Part shown: positions 1 to 7,432 of the stretch, in pieces
Position numbering within the stretch: position 1 is the first letter of the stretch
Layout: the number at the start of each line of letters is the position of its first letter
NCBI GenBank assembly: GCA_964402905.1
Contig: CAYODU010000020.1
Span: forward strand, 1-12,406
Origin: JABIDZ01 sp964402905
GTDB lineage: Archaea > Iainarchaeota > Iainarchaeia > Iainarchaeales > JAAZKV01
Length of the DNA: 12,406 bases
Direction of reading: 5' to 3'
Notes under the pieces: model-generated
Database searches by the model: none
What the model was told of the DNA's origin: nothing
Seen by the model: only the letters and a program-made list of their open reading frames with translations
Position numbers and translations under genes: made by a program

Positions 1-9
1 TATAATAAA
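1..9 (+). promoter_or_regulatory. TATA-like box upstream of apt
   Basis: The window opens with tataataaa, a good archaeal TATA box. Its centre lies about 29 nt before the ATG at 34, so transcription should begin at or just before that codon. This supports a leaderless mRNA and the ATG at 34 over the in-frame TTG at 22. Any BRE would lie outside the window. Confidence 0.55.
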
Positions 10-33
10 AAGCCTTTTTTATTGAACTTTTTT

Positions 34-561
34 ATGAACAATTCAATCAAAGAAAAAATTCGTACAATACCTGATTTTCCAAAAAAAGGGATAATGTTTA
101 GGGATATTACTACTCTGCTAAAAGATGCTGATGGATTCGGAAAAACTATTAATATGCTCAGGGAAAGATATGCTGATAAAAAAATTGATTTTATTGTCGG
201 GATAGAATCAAGGGGTTTTATTATTGGTGGGGCACTTGCAAAAGAATTAGGTGTGGGTTTTATTCCAGTTAGAAAAAAAGGAAAACTTCCTGGAGAAATT
301 ATTAGCGAAGAATACGAACTTGAATATGGAAAAGATATTGTTGAAATGCACAAAGATGCTTTAGAAAAAGGAAACAAAGTTGTTTTGGTTGATGATTTAA
401 TTGCCACGGGGGGAACCGCTCTTGCAGCATGCAAATTAATTGAAAGTACAGGGGCAGAAATAATCGAGTGCGCTTTTATTGTTGATTTGCCAGAACTAAA
501 AGGAAAAGAAAAAATTGCTCCAAGAAAAGTTTTTTGCTTAGTTGAATTTGAAGGTGAATAA
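34..561 (+). CDS. apt: adenine phosphoribosyltransferase (APRT)
   Basis: A 175-residue enzyme expected to convert adenine plus PRPP to AMP and pyrophosphate in the cytosol (purine salvage). The N-terminal segment IPDFPKKGIMFRDITTLL is characteristic of bacterial-type APRT. The PRPP-binding loop VVLVDDLIATGGTA follows at about residues 117-130, and GIESRGFIIGGALA at about 56-69 is the other conserved APRT block. The length matches the usual 170-180 residues. I start at ATG 34; a TTG at 22 would add four residues but falls closer to the TATA box than a start codon should. MTAP, which releases adenine, lies two genes downstream, so this enzyme probably recycles that adenine. The next gene begins 41 nt later behind its own TATA-like box. 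Confidence 0.95.
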   Translation: MNNSIKEKIRTIPDFPKKGIMFRDITTLLKDADGFGKTINMLRERYADKKIDFIVGIESRGFIIGGALAKELGVGFIPVRKKGKLPGEIISEEYELEYGKDIVEMHKDALEKGNKVVLVDDLIATGGTALAACKLIESTGAEIIECAFIVDLPELKGKEKIAPRKVFCLVEFEGE

Positions 562-570
562 ATGTATTAC

Positions 571-579
571 AAATATACA
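571..579 (+). promoter_or_regulatory. TATA-like box upstream of the RmlB-like gene
   Basis: aaatataca is centred about 28 nt before the ATG at 603, the spacing expected for a leaderless archaeal transcript. It suggests that the dehydratase gene has its own promoter despite the short gap after apt. Confidence 0.4.
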
Positions 580-602
580 AAACAAAGAGGCGATAAAAAA
601 AT

Positions 603-1619
603 ATGAAAAGAATATTATTAACAGGGGGATGCGGTTTTATTGGTCACCACACCGTAGAACACATTCTAAAAAAAACTGATTGGGAAATAATAGTTTTAGA
701 CAGACTTGACTATGCAAGTTCTGGATTTGATAGACTTAGAGATATTGAAGTCTTTGACAACAAAAGAGTAAAAGTTTACACCTGGGAATTAGAAATGCCA
801 ATATCTGAAAATATGGCTAGAGAACTTGGGCACTTTGACTATGTAGTTCATATGGCAGCAGCAAGCCACGTGGATGATAGCATACTAATGCCAAGACCTT
901 TCATAGAAAACAATATTAAGAGCACAATAACAATGCTTGAATTTGCAAAAAAAGCAAAGCCGGATCTATTTATTTATTTTTCAACAGATGAAGTATATGG
1001 AACAGCTCCGGAAGGAATATCTTATAAAGAAGGAGCTCGTTTCAATCCCGGTAATCCATATGCAGCAAGTAAAGCAGCAGCAGAGTGTATTTGCATGTCT
1101 TACTCTAACACCTACAAAATACCAATAATGATAACTAATACTATGAATGTAATAGGGGAGAGACAACACCCACAAAAATATGTTCCAAAAATAATAACAC
1201 ACGTCCTTGAAGGGAAAGTGTTGCCAATACATAGCAACAAAGAAAAAACTCAAGCAGGAAAACGCCATTATATCCACGCACGCAATGTTGCTGACGGGTT
1301 ATTATTCATTCTAAATAATTGCAAAGAAACTTTGGATAATATAGATTCAAGCAAAGGAAAATTTAATATTGTTGGAGAAAAAGAATTAGATAATTTACAG
1401 CTTGCACAATTAGTTGCAAAAGCAGTAGGAAAAGAATTAGTATATGAAATGGTAGATTTTCACAGTTCACGCCCAGGACACGATTTAAGATATGCTTTAA
1501 GTGGAAAAAAATTAGAAGAAATTGGTTGGAAACCCCCAATGGCAATAGAAGAGTCAATAAGTCGAGTTGTAAAGTGGTCATTAATGGACAAAAATAAACG
1601 GTGGTTAGAAATGCAATAA
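603..1619 (+). CDS. rfbB: RmlB-like NDP-sugar 4,6-dehydratase (extended SDR)
   Basis: A 338-residue NAD-dependent epimerase/dehydratase of the extended SDR family. The Rossmann motif TGGCGFIG is at residues 7-14 and D33 ends the second strand, suiting NAD ribose binding. The block FSTDEVYG (about 126-133) contains the T-D-E set typical of dTDP-glucose 4,6-dehydratases, followed by the catalytic YAASK (Y153/K157). The C-terminal RPGHDLRYALSGKKL (290-304) also matches the RmlB type. The expected reaction is NDP-glucose to NDP-4-keto-6-deoxyglucose, the first committed step toward deoxysugars for glycans. Where RmlB usually has a YVEDH-type segment, this protein has YIHARNVADGL (223-233), so the exact nucleotide sugar is uncertain. 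No other rml genes are adjacent, and it sits between two adenine-salvage genes. Start at the ATG at 603 is supported by a TATA-like box. Confidence 0.82.
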   Translation: MKRILLTGGCGFIGHHTVEHILKKTDWEIIVLDRLDYASSGFDRLRDIEVFDNKRVKVYTWELEMPISENMARELGHFDYVVHMAAASHVDDSILMPRPFIENNIKSTITMLEFAKKAKPDLFIYFSTDEVYGTAPEGISYKEGARFNPGNPYAASKAAAECICMSYSNTYKIPIMITNTMNVIGERQHPQKYVPKIITHVLEGKVLPIHSNKEKTQAGKRHYIHARNVADGLLFILNNCKETLDNIDSSKGKFNIVGEKELDNLQLAQLVAKAVGKELVYEMVDFHSSRPGHDLRYALSGKKLEEIGWKPPMAIEESISRVVKWSLMDKNKRWLEMQ

Positions 1620-1690
1620 AAAATAATTTTTGTTGCAACAATAACAAAAAAATTAATTAAAACAATGAAAAAATATAAAGAGGGATTAGA

Positions 1691-2434
1691 ATGATTGGAA
1701 TTATCGGTGGAAGTGGTTTAGAAGATAGTGATTTTCTAAAAGAAGCGGAAGAAGTAATTATTGATACTCCTTTTGGCGAACACTCTCCAATAAAAAAAGG
1801 GAAAATTGGGGGTATTGAAGTTGCAGTGCTCTCAAGACACGGTTACAAGCACGAACACTCTCCAAGCACTGTTCCTTACAGAGCAAATATTTTCGCTTTA
1901 TCAAAAGTTGGCTGTAAAGCAATTATTGCTACTAGTGCGTGTGGTTCACTAAAAGAAGAAATTGCTCCAGGAACACTAAGTTTTCCTGATCAGTTCATTG
2001 ATAGAACAACAAAAAGAGAACAAAGTTTTACAGAGAAAGAAAAAGTTATTCACGAATCAATGGCAGAACCATTTGACAAAAAAATAAGAGAGATACTTAT
2101 ACATAATGCGGGGGCACTGGGTTTTGAATTTAGCGCAGATACTACGCTTATTACTATTGAAGGCCCAAGATTTTCAACAAAAGCAGAAAGCAATTTGTTC
2201 AGGAGCTGGGAATGCGATCTCATCAATATGACTACTGTTCCAGAAGTTTGCCTTGCAAAAGAAATGAAAATACCATATCAAGTAATTAATCTTGTTACTG
2301 ATTATGATTGCTGGAAAGAAGAAACAAAACCGGTTACTTTTGAAGAAGTAATGAGAATAATGAAAAAAAATGCAGATAAAGTAAAAGAACTAATTAAAGC
2401 TTCTCTACCAGAAATTGAAGAGAGTTTCAAATAA
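1691..2434 (+). CDS. mtnP: S-methyl-5'-thioadenosine phosphorylase (MTAP)
   Basis: A 247-residue family 2 nucleoside phosphorylase. It cleaves methylthioadenosine, a by-product of S-adenosylmethionine use, with phosphate into adenine and methylthioribose-1-phosphate. Visible signatures are GIIGGSG (3-9), TPFGEHSPIKKG (26-37), LSRHG with HEHSPSTVPYRANI (47-67), TSACGSL (81-87), IEGPRFSTKAES (156-167), NMTTVPE (179-185) and VTDYDCW (202-208). D204 and D206 in the last motif occupy the positions that in MTAP favour 6-aminopurines; purine nucleoside phosphorylases carry Asn there, so MTAP is preferred over PNP. A purine-rich ribosome-binding site agaggga (1679-1685) precedes the ATG at 1691 by about 6 nt. 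Together with apt upstream it forms an adenine-recycling pair. I see no downstream methionine-salvage gene (such as mtnA) in the window, so the fate of methylthioribose-1-phosphate is not visible. Confidence 0.93.
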   Translation: MIGIIGGSGLEDSDFLKEAEEVIIDTPFGEHSPIKKGKIGGIEVAVLSRHGYKHEHSPSTVPYRANIFALSKVGCKAIIATSACGSLKEEIAPGTLSFPDQFIDRTTKREQSFTEKEKVIHESMAEPFDKKIREILIHNAGALGFEFSADTTLITIEGPRFSTKAESNLFRSWECDLINMTTVPEVCLAKEMKIPYQVINLVTDYDCWKEETKPVTFEEVMRIMKKNADKVKELIKASLPEIEESFK

Positions 2435-2479
2435 AAAATATGATTGGAAAAAATTAAAAAAATAATTTTGTTGATTTTT

Positions 2480-3451
2480 ATGGAATACGAACTAAATGAA
2501 AAAACTTTTTTTGTAAAAGAAATATTTTCTCCAACACTGGATAAAGAAGGTAGTTATAATTATTTTATTCTGGAGAAAAGCGGTTTGAGTCACAAGCAAG
2601 CTTGTAAAAGAATTCCAAAAGACGCTTGTTTTTGTGGAGTAAAAGATAAGAATGCCACAACAGAGCAATGGTTTTCAACAAAACGCATAATTGAAGAAAT
2701 TGATGAAGAAAAAATAAAAGTTCTTTTCAAAGGAAGAAGCAATGAAAAAATATTTATTGGAAAACACAAAGGAAATGCTTTTCTTGTTAAAGTAAATCTT
2801 TCAAAAGAAGAAGAAAAAGAATTAAAAAAAATTAATATGAAAAAAGAATTCGTGGCAAATTATTTTGGAGAACAAAGATTCGATGAAAGAACAAGTGAAT
2901 TTTCTAACGCAATTGAAAAAAATGATTATGAAAAAGCTTTGAAAATATTTTTGTGTGAACCAAGCAAATTTGACTCAGAGAAAAGCACTATAATAAAAAA
3001 AATTGTTATCAAGAATTGGGAGCAATGGAAGAAAATTGTTCAAGACGAGAATTTGCCCGAAAGCAAAAAACCTTTGTTTGATTTTCTCTCAAGAGAAAGT
3101 AATTTTGAAGAAGCATTTAATTTTGCTGAAAAGAAAAGTTTAAAGCACGCCATTCGTGCGTGTGAAGCAAAGAAATGGAATGAAATGCTAAAAAAAGAAA
3201 TTACTGAAAAAGTTGTTAATAATTTAGATAAAAAGAGAGCTTCGCGCGCAATAAAACAAAAACTATTACTTTTGCCAACAGTGTTTGAAGAAAAAATTGG
3301 GGGCAGTGGCATAGAACGAAGAAGTTTTTTTAGCGCAAAAAAATTCCATTTGAAAAAAAAGGGAAAAGAAAATTGGCTTTCTTTTGAACTACCCAAAGGA
3401 AGTTATGCAACTATTTTTCTTGAGTACCTAAAAGAAAGATTGAAAGAATAG
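2480..3451 (+). CDS. truD: tRNA pseudouridine(13) synthase TruD
   Basis: TruD isomerises uridine to pseudouridine in tRNA, classically at position 13. The catalytic block CGVKDKNATTEQWF gives D56 as the nucleophile (numbering from ATG 2480). The second family motif is NYFGEQRFD at 127-135; the last residue is usually Gly. RAIKQKLLLLP, near residues 256-266, fits the third motif. At 323 residues it is shorter than many archaeal TruD proteins, which often exceed 400, so the insertion domain appears trimmed. An in-frame TTG at 2444 would add 12 residues (MEKIKKIILLIF), but the ATG at 2480 puts the protein start right before the conserved F-F-V-K-E-I segment, as is normal for the family. The stop codon lies 4 nt from the convergent membrane-protein gene. 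Confidence 0.9.
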   Translation: MEYELNEKTFFVKEIFSPTLDKEGSYNYFILEKSGLSHKQACKRIPKDACFCGVKDKNATTEQWFSTKRIIEEIDEEKIKVLFKGRSNEKIFIGKHKGNAFLVKVNLSKEEEKELKKINMKKEFVANYFGEQRFDERTSEFSNAIEKNDYEKALKIFLCEPSKFDSEKSTIIKKIVIKNWEQWKKIVQDENLPESKKPLFDFLSRESNFEEAFNFAEKKSLKHAIRACEAKKWNEMLKKEITEKVVNNLDKKRASRAIKQKLLLLPTVFEEKIGGSGIERRSFFSAKKFHLKKKGKENWLSFELPKGSYATIFLEYLKERLKE

Positions 3452-3455
3452 TAAA

Positions 3456-3968
3456 CTAGAATATTGCCAAGCCAAGTATTGAAAATAAACCTGTGAAAAT
3501 TGCGGTTACAATTATCCCCGCAATTATTACCCCAATTGCATTTGCAATAAAAAACTTTTTGTAACCCAGTCCCAAAAGGTAAGCTATTAGCGCACCAGTC
3601 CAAGAACCCGAGCCAGGCAAAGGAATAGCAACAAACAATGCAATTCCAAGCAAACCATACTTCTCAATTATTTTCGAAGATTTTTTCTGTGTACGATAAA
3701 CTATTTTCTCATAATACTTTTTTATTATTTTAAAGCGAAGAAAAAAAACAATTACTTTGTCAAGCAAAAAGTATACTATTACTCCAAGAATAATATTTGC
3801 TATAACACAGACAAAAAAAACCAAAAGTATTGGAAGAGCAAATCCTTGAAAAGAACCAATAAGGGGAACATTAAGAGTTCCCGAAAAAAGTCCTATAGGG
3901 ATACTCCAGCGTAGCTCAAAAACAGGAACAAATGTAAGTAGTATAAGCCAAAGGATTTTGTCAAACAT
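3456..3968 (-). CDS. COG2426-type small integral membrane protein (putative small multidrug export family)
   Basis: A 170-residue hydrophobic protein with about four membrane segments, near residues 5-25, 42-70, 103-133 and 137-168. A basic cytosolic stretch (about 79-101, rich in K and R) divides the two halves. The family signatures are an early acidic/basic pair in FVPVFELRWSIPIGL (E18, R20) and the glycine/proline re-entrant block FVAIPLPGSGSWTGAL at about 112-127. The family (PF06695/COG2426) has been labelled 'putative small multi-drug export protein', but I know of no firm transport assay for this type, so the substrate should be treated as unknown. ThpR lies upstream on the same strand 79 nt away, but this gene has its own TATA box. 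It converges on truD with only 4 nt between the stop codons. Confidence 0.82.
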   Translation of the reverse strand: MFDKILWLILLTFVPVFELRWSIPIGLFSGTLNVPLIGSFQGFALPILLVFFVCVIANIILGVIVYFLLDKVIVFFLRFKIIKKYYEKIVYRTQKKSSKIIEKYGLLGIALFVAIPLPGSGSWTGALIAYLLGLGYKKFFIANAIGVIIAGIIVTAIFTGLFSILGLAIF

Positions 3969-3990
3969 TCAATGATAATAAGTAAGAGAT

Positions 3991-4000
3991 TATTATAAAT
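3991..4000 (-). promoter_or_regulatory. TATA box for the COG2426-type gene
   Basis: On the minus strand this reads atttataata. It is centred about 28 nt upstream of the ATG at 3968, a spacing that predicts a leaderless transcript. It separates this gene transcriptionally from thpR, whose stop codon is at 4048. Confidence 0.55.
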
Positions 4001-4047
4001 CTTTTAGTTCAAAGAATTTTCCAATTCAAAAAATTTTTTGTATAGAA

Positions 4048-4557
4048 CTAATTAAGTTTAAAGGATTTTATTGTAGAGTAATTTGAACCGTCTTTTGTGA
4101 TAGAACTTTCCATCAACTCAAAATTATTTACCTGAAAAGAAACATTAACAGGATTAAGCGATTTTTTTACTTCATTAAATTCTTCACTTGAAAGGGATTT
4201 GTTCTTTGCAACAGTAATGTGTGGGTGAAGAGATGGATCAACAATTTTTAATTTATTTGAAATTTCATTGTATAGCCCCGACAATCCTAGTGGCATTGAA
4301 GTACTTACAAATAAAATCCTGTCAGTGAAAGAACCAAAACCAGTTAGCTCGAGATTGAATTTTGGCATTTTTGTTTCTAATAAAGATGCAGTTATCTGTT
4401 TAATTTCTTCATCAGTTTTTTCACCAAGGAAAAATAATGTTAAGTGAAGATTCTTTTTTGGAACACTTCTCAAACCCGAAATGTTTGCTTTGAAAGAAGC
4501 ACTAATTGCACTCTTAACTTCAATCGGAAGCGAAATTGCTATAAAAACTCTTTTCAT
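4048..4557 (-). CDS. thpR: RNA 2',3'-cyclic phosphodiesterase ThpR (2H family)
   Basis: A 169-residue member of the LigT/2H phosphoesterase family, which opens 2',3'-cyclic phosphates on RNA ends and can join tRNA half-molecules in vitro. The two H-x-T catalytic tetrapeptides are visible: HLTL at residues 38-41 within KNLHLTLFFLG, and HITV at 113-116 within LHPHITVAKN. The N-terminus MKRVFIAISLP matches the family's first strand and supports the ATG at 4557. The length is slightly under the usual 180 or so residues. The gene diverges from the large surface-protein gene, and the 73-nt gap between their starts must hold both promoters. Cyclic-phosphate ends are also made by archaeal tRNA splicing endonuclease, and an intron-bearing tRNA lies in the same window, although the two are not adjacent. 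Confidence 0.92.
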   Translation of the reverse strand: MKRVFIAISLPIEVKSAISASFKANISGLRSVPKKNLHLTLFFLGEKTDEEIKQITASLLETKMPKFNLELTGFGSFTDRILFVSTSMPLGLSGLYNEISNKLKIVDPSLHPHITVAKNKSLSSEEFNEVKKSLNPVNVSFQVNNFELMESSITKDGSNYSTIKSFKLN

Positions 4558-4593
4558 AACAGAACTATGTACAAAGTGCTTTTTAAGTTAAAG

Positions 4594-4600
4594 TATAAAA
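4594..4600 (+). promoter_or_regulatory. TATA box upstream of the surface-protein gene
   Basis: tataaaa is the cleanest TATA box in the divergent thpR/surface-protein gap. Its centre is about 34 nt upstream of the ATG at 4631, which predicts a leader of only a few nucleotides. On the other strand an aacttaaaaa-like stretch near 4580-4590 could serve thpR. Confidence 0.5.
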
Positions 4601-4630
4601 ACTCTTTCTTTCAAATTCATACAGTAGAAA

Positions 4631-7336
4631 ATGGGAAAGAGGGGTTTGGTTTTGGTTAAAAAAATTGTTTCTGTGTTAGTATTATTGCTTTTGATAGTTG
4701 GAGTGGCTTTTGCTGCTGTTCCGGGTTGGGGAGCAAGCACTTTTAGTATAACCCCTGCCATAGAGAACAGCACTGCAGATGCAAATGTAGTACTAACTTA
4801 TTCAGGAACAGATATGAACTATTTGTGTCTTAGCACAACTGATGTTAATACAGCCACTACATGTGTAAGCACAACAATAAGTCTGACCACTGCTCTAAGC
4901 AATTTTAGTTTGAGTTTCACTGACAGCACAGCAACAACTATTTATGCTTATTTGAAAAGCTCTGATGGAAATTATTCTACTACATCAAAGACAAGCACTT
5001 TTACTCTTGACGCAACTGCACCAACAGTACAATACAAAAATGGGAGTGCCATCCTGACTGATGGTAACGCATTTAGTGCATCTACTTTACCGGCTACAAT
5101 AACTGTAGATATAACAGGCGCATCATCAAACACTATTTTCTTTGACGGAGTTAGTGCAACAACATCAATAAGCACCACTGGGATAAGCGAGGGCGATCAC
5201 AACATTGTTGTTGATGCAAATGATACTGCTGGAAACAGATTGCAAGATACATTTGATTTCACTTATGATACAAATGCTCCAAGTACAATAAGTATTAGTT
5301 CAGCTTACACTACAAATTACACTAATGATAATACACCAACTCTTACCCTTAGCGCAACTGATGCTACTTCAGGAATGACTGAAGGAAAAATTTATTTATC
5401 TTGTTCAAGCAGTGGCACATGGAAAGAAATTACTTACACAACAAGTTACTCTGATTTTAATGTTCTATCAGGCGATTACAACTGTGTTGCTACTGATGGA
5501 AACAAAATTATTTATGCTAAGTTTGCTGACAAGGCAGGAAATCAAAGTTCTGTTACAAATACAACAGTTAATTTTGATGCAACGAGTCCTAGTGCACCAA
5601 CAGGTTTGAGCGCAGATGTTGGTAGCGGGCAAGTAACTTTATCTTGGTCTGCACCAAGCGCTGATAATTTATCAGGAAATGCAGGGTATAAAGTTTACAA
5701 GAACGGAGACTTATATACTTCAACAACTTCAACCAGTGCAACAGTAACTGGGCTAACAAATGATACAGCATACTCTTTCAAATTGAAAACATATGATAAT
5801 GCGGGAAACGAAAGTGAATTTACTGATACTATTGAAGCCACTCCAAGCGCGGGAAGTTCTAATGTTTATGTTGAGAAGAGCGGAGTAAGTGTTAGTTATG
5901 CAAAAAGTGGTGACACATTAAACATAGAATGTGTTTATTCTGAAGAAGTTGATTCAGCAAAAATATATTATAGATATAATGGACAAAGCACAACAACACT
6001 CAAGGGCCCCACTGATAATATAAGTTCATTTAACGAAGACATTACTATTTCAGGAAGTTATTCTTCAATACAATTTTGGTGTGAAGGCACAGCAAGCGGA
6101 ACAATGACTTCTTCAACAAAAACAATTACAATTGACAATACTCTACCATCAATAAGCTGGGGAGATTTTAATTCAGATTTCACTGGAATAAAAGAAATCT
6201 GGGTTACTGCAACAGATGATGAATCACTTGCACGCGTAGAATTCAAAATCCAAAGCGTTTTTTATGCAACAACAAAAGAAGGAAATAACTACTACTTAGA
6301 CGTTAACACCGAAGAGTTTGATAATGGAACACTTACACTAACAGCAGTTGCAACTGATGACGCAGGAAATACAAAAGAAATAACAAAGAGCATTGAAATA
6401 ACAAATATTTTGACTGAAGAACAAACAAAACAAAAAGCAATCAATGATGCAAAAGCAAAAAAGCTTATAGTCGAGGACTTGATGAATTATTATTTAGAAC
6501 AAGGACTTGTTTTTAGCACAGTTTTAAATGAGAAAAAAATAAGTGCAGATGCATTACTCTTGGCAGCACAATCAGAAACAGATAACACTATTGCAACAGA
6601 AAAAGCAAATAGTGCAAAGGTACTTTATAATGAGATAAATTTAGGTGCTGGAGTAACCACAATTAATTCAGTGAATTACTTGAGTGATGAAAACACACTG
6701 GATGCTTCACTTGCATTACTTGGTTTTAGTACAGAAGAAATACAAAAGATAAAAGAGCTTCTTGTTTCTGCTGGCATGGAAAGAAAATTGTCTATAGAAA
6801 AAACAGGCGACACTTATCAAGCAACAATAAAAATAACTTTTACTAACACATCAACAGAAAATACAGTAAAAATAGTTGAGTTCATCCCAAAAGAATTTGC
6901 ACAAGTAGCCGCAAAAATATTTTCTGACTATAACTTTGTTATACTACAAAACGATCCAGCAATAGAATTCAGTGTAGATGTTGTACCCGGAGCAACAAGA
7001 ACAATCAGTTACGGAATTGGGGAAATAAGCGAAGAAAAAGCAAATGCTCTAATAAACGATAATGTAATAGGAAAATTTAGTGCTCCTCCACTGCTAATTG
7101 ATAGTAGCGTAGACACAACAAAGCTAGTTGTAAGCGGGATTGATTATACAATGATTCTAATTGGAGTAATAGCAATAGTAATTATTTTGCTTATTATCGG
7201 CGGGGCAATAATTGTAATGAAAGGAAAGGGCTCTTCAAATATGGGTTCAAATAAGAGAATCAATATAATGGAAAAAATAAAACTACCTAAAAAAGAAGAA
7301 AACTCCGGAAAAAACCGCTGGAAACACAAACCATAA
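4631..7336 (+). CDS. large secreted, membrane-anchored Ig/FN3-repeat surface protein
   Basis: A 901-residue protein with a Sec-type signal peptide (basic MGKRGLVLVKK, then a hydrophobic core to about A28). About six beta-sandwich domains follow: roughly 30-128, 131-213, 218-316, an FN3 domain at 320-404 (APTGLSADVGSGQVTLSW), 409-502 and 506-592. Domain boundaries recur as D-x-T/N-x-P (127, 213, 316, 502), and four domains end with a D-x-AGN strand (198-202, 300-304, 389-393, 577-580). Next come a helical region (593-670), a second beta-rich region (715-800), one transmembrane helix (about 838-863) and a basic 38-residue cytosolic tail. All six cysteines fall as one pair per domain in domains 1, 3 and 5 (66/78, 258/285, 434/484). 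There are many N-x-S/T sequons. Likely an S-layer-like or adhesive cell-surface protein; ligand and partners are unknown. I recognise no catalytic motif. Confidence 0.85.
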   Translation: MGKRGLVLVKKIVSVLVLLLLIVGVAFAAVPGWGASTFSITPAIENSTADANVVLTYSGTDMNYLCLSTTDVNTATTCVSTTISLTTALSNFSLSFTDSTATTIYAYLKSSDGNYSTTSKTSTFTLDATAPTVQYKNGSAILTDGNAFSASTLPATITVDITGASSNTIFFDGVSATTSISTTGISEGDHNIVVDANDTAGNRLQDTFDFTYDTNAPSTISISSAYTTNYTNDNTPTLTLSATDATSGMTEGKIYLSCSSSGTWKEITYTTSYSDFNVLSGDYNCVATDGNKIIYAKFADKAGNQSSVTNTTVNFDATSPSAPTGLSADVGSGQVTLSWSAPSADNLSGNAGYKVYKNGDLYTSTTSTSATVTGLTNDTAYSFKLKTYDNAGNESEFTDTIEATPSAGSSNVYVEKSGVSVSYAKSGDTLNIECVYSEEVDSAKIYYRYNGQSTTTLKGPTDNISSFNEDITISGSYSSIQFWCEGTASGTMTSSTKTITIDNTLPSISWGDFNSDFTGIKEIWVTATDDESLARVEFKIQSVFYATTKEGNNYYLDVNTEEFDNGTLTLTAVATDDAGNTKEITKSIEITNILTEEQTKQKAINDAKAKKLIVEDLMNYYLEQGLVFSTVLNEKKISADALLLAAQSETDNTIATEKANSAKVLYNEINLGAGVTTINSVNYLSDENTLDASLALLGFSTEEIQKIKELLVSAGMERKLSIEKTGDTYQATIKITFTNTSTENTVKIVEFIPKEFAQVAAKIFSDYNFVILQNDPAIEFSVDVVPGATRTISYGIGEISEEKANALINDNVIGKFSAPPLLIDSSVDTTKLVVSGIDYTMILIGVIAIVIILLIIGGAIIVMKGKGSSNMGSNKRINIMEKIKLPKKEENSGKNRWKHKP

Positions 7337-7400
7337 ATGTTTGCAATAAAAGAATAGGCTCAGGCAAAAGTTTATTGCAACCCTTTACAGCAAACATTTA
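7334..7400. repeat. two overlapping inverted repeats between the surface-protein and reductase genes
   Basis: An outer perfect 11-bp inverted repeat pairs taaatgtttgc (7334-7344) with gcaaacattta (7390-7400). An inner perfect 10-bp inverted repeat pairs ttgcaataaa (7341-7350) with tttattgcaa (7371-7380). They share ttgc at 7341-7344, so the full stems cannot both form. The outer left arm includes the TAA stop of the surface-protein gene, and the outer right arm runs into the TATA box of the next gene. Possible roles are terminator, operator or RNA switch. Confidence 0.7.
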
Positions 7401-7406
7401 ATTAAA
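7397..7406 (+). promoter_or_regulatory. TATA-like box upstream of the reductase gene
   Basis: tttaattaaa, a palindromic TATA-like element centred about 31 nt before the ATG at 7433. It overlaps the right arm of the 11-bp inverted repeat, so a protein bound to that repeat, or a structure formed by it, could interfere with initiation. It supports the ATG at 7433 over an in-frame TTG at 7424. Confidence 0.5.
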
Positions 7407-7432
7407 GGTACAAGATAATATTCTTGAGAAGT

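Noticed and set aside
22..33. TTG 22 as the start of apt, adding four residues
   Set aside because: A TATA box at 1-9 predicts transcription starting near 30-34, after this codon; ATG 34 is the better start.
603..1619. UDP-glucose 4-epimerase (GalE) as the function of the SDR enzyme
   Set aside because: The T-D-E active-site block and the RPGHD..RYA C-terminal motif are dehydratase features not expected in GalE.
1691..2434. Purine nucleoside phosphorylase instead of MTAP
   Set aside because: The VTDYDCW motif with two Asp indicates preference for 6-aminopurines, as in MTAP, rather than the Asn of PNP.
2444..2479. TTG 2444 as the start of truD, adding MEKIKKIILLIF
   Set aside because: TruD proteins begin close to the conserved F-x-V-x-E segment; the ATG at 2480 fits, and the extension would be an unusual hydrophobic tail.
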